Origin: Hymenobacter roseosalivarius DSM 11622 | GTDB lineage: Bacteria > Bacteroidota > Bacteroidia > Cytophagales > Hymenobacteraceae | DNA: 45,547 bases | Direction of reading: 5' to 3' | Assembly (NCBI RefSeq): GCF_900176135.1 | Contig: NZ_FWWW01000042.1 | Location: 1-45,547 of the forward strand | In this document: piece after piece, positions 43,985 through 45,547 of the stretch | Numbering within the stretch: the first letter of the stretch is position 1 | Layout of the letters: the number at the start of each line of letters is the position of its first letter | Program-made: the position numbers and the translations under genes | The notes under the pieces: generated by a model | What the model was told of the DNA's origin: nothing | Seen by the model: the letters and a program-made list of their open reading frames with translations, nothing else | The model's database searches: none

Positions 43985-45511
43985 ATGAATACTTTTCTGT
44001 TTCGCAAGTTTGCGCCCTTTGTGGCGCTGCTGGGGTTAACGCTCACTAGCTGTCAGCCAGACCTCGAGAATGATATTAAGCCGAGCAAAGGGACGGCTGA
44101 TTTTACTACATATATAGCCGTTGGTAATTCGCTAACAGCTGGTGTCTCAAACAGTGGCTTAACCTTAGAAGGCCAACAAAACTCTTTCCCGGCCCTGCTA
44201 GCTCAACAGTTCCGTGCTGTAGGTGGAGGAGAATTTGCTCAACCTCTTTTTAGTCAAAATGCTGCAAATGGTAGTGGTGAATTAGTTATCACTGGCTTTA
44301 GCTCAAGCGGTTCCCCATCGATAAATCCAGAAGTAAGGGTAAATAATCAATTCGTTCCTGTTGAGCAATTTGCACCCGGCCGGGCTTTCGTAGCTGCTGG
44401 TTCACCACTGTTGGAGCGGTATACGGGTACTGGTAATCAAAATTTGGGTGTGCCGTATTTGCGCGTGGCTGAAATCACGACGGCAAACTACGGTCGGTAT
44501 ACACCACCAACTCCGCCGTCGACTACTACTCCGTCAGTCATCACGCCTAATGCCACGCCTACTTTTAATTCGTATTTTGAGCGCTTGCTATCAGGCACCG
44601 ACTCTAAGACCTATCTGCAATACGTTGAGGAAAGAGTAGCAACACTAAAGCCTACCTTTTTCACGAACGCGCTTGGCAACAATGATGTGTTACGCTATGC
44701 CACTTCGGGTGGAGCTGGTACTCCGCTTACCACAGTCGCTGATTTCACTACTAAATACAATCAGCTGATAGACGCTTTGACGGCAACCGGCGCAAAGGGA
44801 GTAGTGACTACTATTCCTAACGTAGTGAGCCTTCCCTACTTCACAACCGTCCCAACGGCTGGTGTTATTGCGCAGATAAATGCTACGCCTATTCCGGCCA
44901 CTCTGGTGCCTCTGATTGCGGCTCAGCTAGGGTTGCCTGCTGGGTCGCCGCTACCCACGGGTACTCGCTTTGCCTTGTATGTGCGCACCGGAGCAGCGGC
45001 CACCGATGTGCGGCTAGCGACGCCTACCGACTTACTGCTTTTGACGGCGAGTGGTTTTATTAATTCTGCTCCAGTAGCTCCTGGCGTATTTCCCGGCGGC
45101 ATCGGCCTAGAAATTCCTGGCGCACCAGCCGCCACGGCGAGGGCGCTTGCCGTTAGTTCCAATGCAGTGCCCAATAGCCTGGTGCTTGACGCTACGGAAG
45201 CTGCTTCGGTCGCCACTCGTACAGGACAACTGAACGCTGTTATAGTTGCTAGCGCACAACGCAAAGGATTAGCTGTATTTGATGGGAATAACTACTTCGA
45301 TAGAGTCGCGCGTAACGGCGTTTTCAGTAACGGGGTGAATAATAGTGCAAGCTTTGTTACGGGTAATTTCAATTCCTTAGATGGTGTTCATCCAACCCCA
45401 CGAGGTTATGCATTGATCGCAAACGAGTTGATCCGGGTTATCAACCAGCAGTATGGCGCCTCTGTACCGACATTGAATCCCAATGATTACCGGGGCGTTA
45501 AATTCCCATAG
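43985..45511 (+). CDS. SGNH/GDSL-type esterase lipoprotein
   Basis: A 508-residue predicted lipoprotein esterase/lipase. The lipobox LTSC places lipidation at Cys23. Block I is YIAVGNSLTAG (Ser49; GNSL instead of GDSL), block III NALGNNDVLRYAT, and block V LDGVHPTPRGYALIANELI with the Asp/His dyad. A long insertion (about 150-420), rich in Ala/Thr/Pro, separates blocks III and V more than in small SGNH enzymes. It follows the FadL-type gene, a pairing seen in Bacteroidota that suggests hydrolysis of surface lipids and uptake of the released chains. The first part is lower in GC than neighbouring genes. Confidence 0.93.
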   Translation: MNTFLFRKFAPFVALLGLTLTSCQPDLENDIKPSKGTADFTTYIAVGNSLTAGVSNSGLTLEGQQNSFPALLAQQFRAVGGGEFAQPLFSQNAANGSGELVITGFSSSGSPSINPEVRVNNQFVPVEQFAPGRAFVAAGSPLLERYTGTGNQNLGVPYLRVAEITTANYGRYTPPTPPSTTTPSVITPNATPTFNSYFERLLSGTDSKTYLQYVEERVATLKPTFFTNALGNNDVLRYATSGGAGTPLTTVADFTTKYNQLIDALTATGAKGVVTTIPNVVSLPYFTTVPTAGVIAQINATPIPATLVPLIAAQLGLPAGSPLPTGTRFALYVRTGAAATDVRLATPTDLLLLTASGFINSAPVAPGVFPGGIGLEIPGAPAATARALAVSSNAVPNSLVLDATEAASVATRTGQLNAVIVASAQRKGLAVFDGNNYFDRVARNGVFSNGVNNSASFVTGNFNSLDGVHPTPRGYALIANELIRVINQQYGASVPTLNPNDYRGVKFP

Positions 45512-45547
45512 TTCCTCTTCATTACCATTAAAAAAGCTCTCTCTCGT

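Overview
The window looks like chromosomal DNA from a pigmented, GC-rich Cytophagales bacterium, most likely Hymenobacter or a close relative. The evidence is indirect: two secreted proteins end in type IX secretion (T9SS) sorting domains, several outer-membrane and lipoprotein families are typical of Bacteroidota, Shine-Dalgarno sequences are mostly absent, a TAnnTTTG-type -7 box is present, and GC is high for the phylum. I see no phage, plasmid, CRISPR, rRNA or tRNA gene. About 32 genes are supported; most are chromosomal housekeeping or accessory metabolism.

Layout. 1-4 kb: metH (minus) behind a SAM-I riboswitch. 4-7.2 kb: secreted M36 metallopeptidase with T9SS tail. 7.7-9.1 kb: isoaspartyl peptidase and a small conserved protein. 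9.5-12.5 kb: a two-gene M16 peptidase pair, one subunit catalytic and one without the zinc motif. 12.6-17.8 kb: GH1-like glycosidase, GMC oxidoreductase with a gluconate-2-dehydrogenase subunit-3 partner, and an SDR. 18-19.8 kb: Old Yellow Enzyme divergent from an HxlR regulator. 20-25.6 kb: alpha/beta hydrolase, penicillin acylase, RlpA/SPOR protein, DUF72 protein. 25.8-28.6 kb: ABC transporter operon with its own YtrA-type GntR regulator and a matching operator. 28.9-34.9 kb: matrixin-like secreted protease, membrane protein, FabH, a beta-barrel-like protein, a broken DUF3667 gene and a GIN-domain protein. 35-36.6 kb: a second HxlR/oxidoreductase divergent pair. 36.6-41.5 kb: ACT protein, small membrane protein, ArfB, CorA, MgtE, voltage-sensor ion channel. 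41.7-45.5 kb: cyanophycinase, FadL-type porin and SGNH lipoprotein.

How genes work together. The M16 pair, the GMC/subunit-3 pair, the ABC operon and the FadL/SGNH pair are likely functional units. Cyanophycinase and isoaspartyl peptidase, 33 kb apart, could act in sequence on cyanophycin. CorA and MgtE are adjacent Mg2+ transporters of unrelated families.

The most unusual signal is at DNA level. A short non-palindromic word, TGGGGGGC followed by an A/T-rich triplet, occurs dozens of times on both strands. It is found in all three reading frames of unrelated genes, as inverted pairs in terminator-like hairpins, and inside the metH riboswitch. It behaves like an uptake-sequence-type or other genome-wide iterated motif. 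A second layer is a family of intergenic inverted repeats, including a perfect 44-bp-arm palindrome, two of which supply the ends of neighbouring coding regions.
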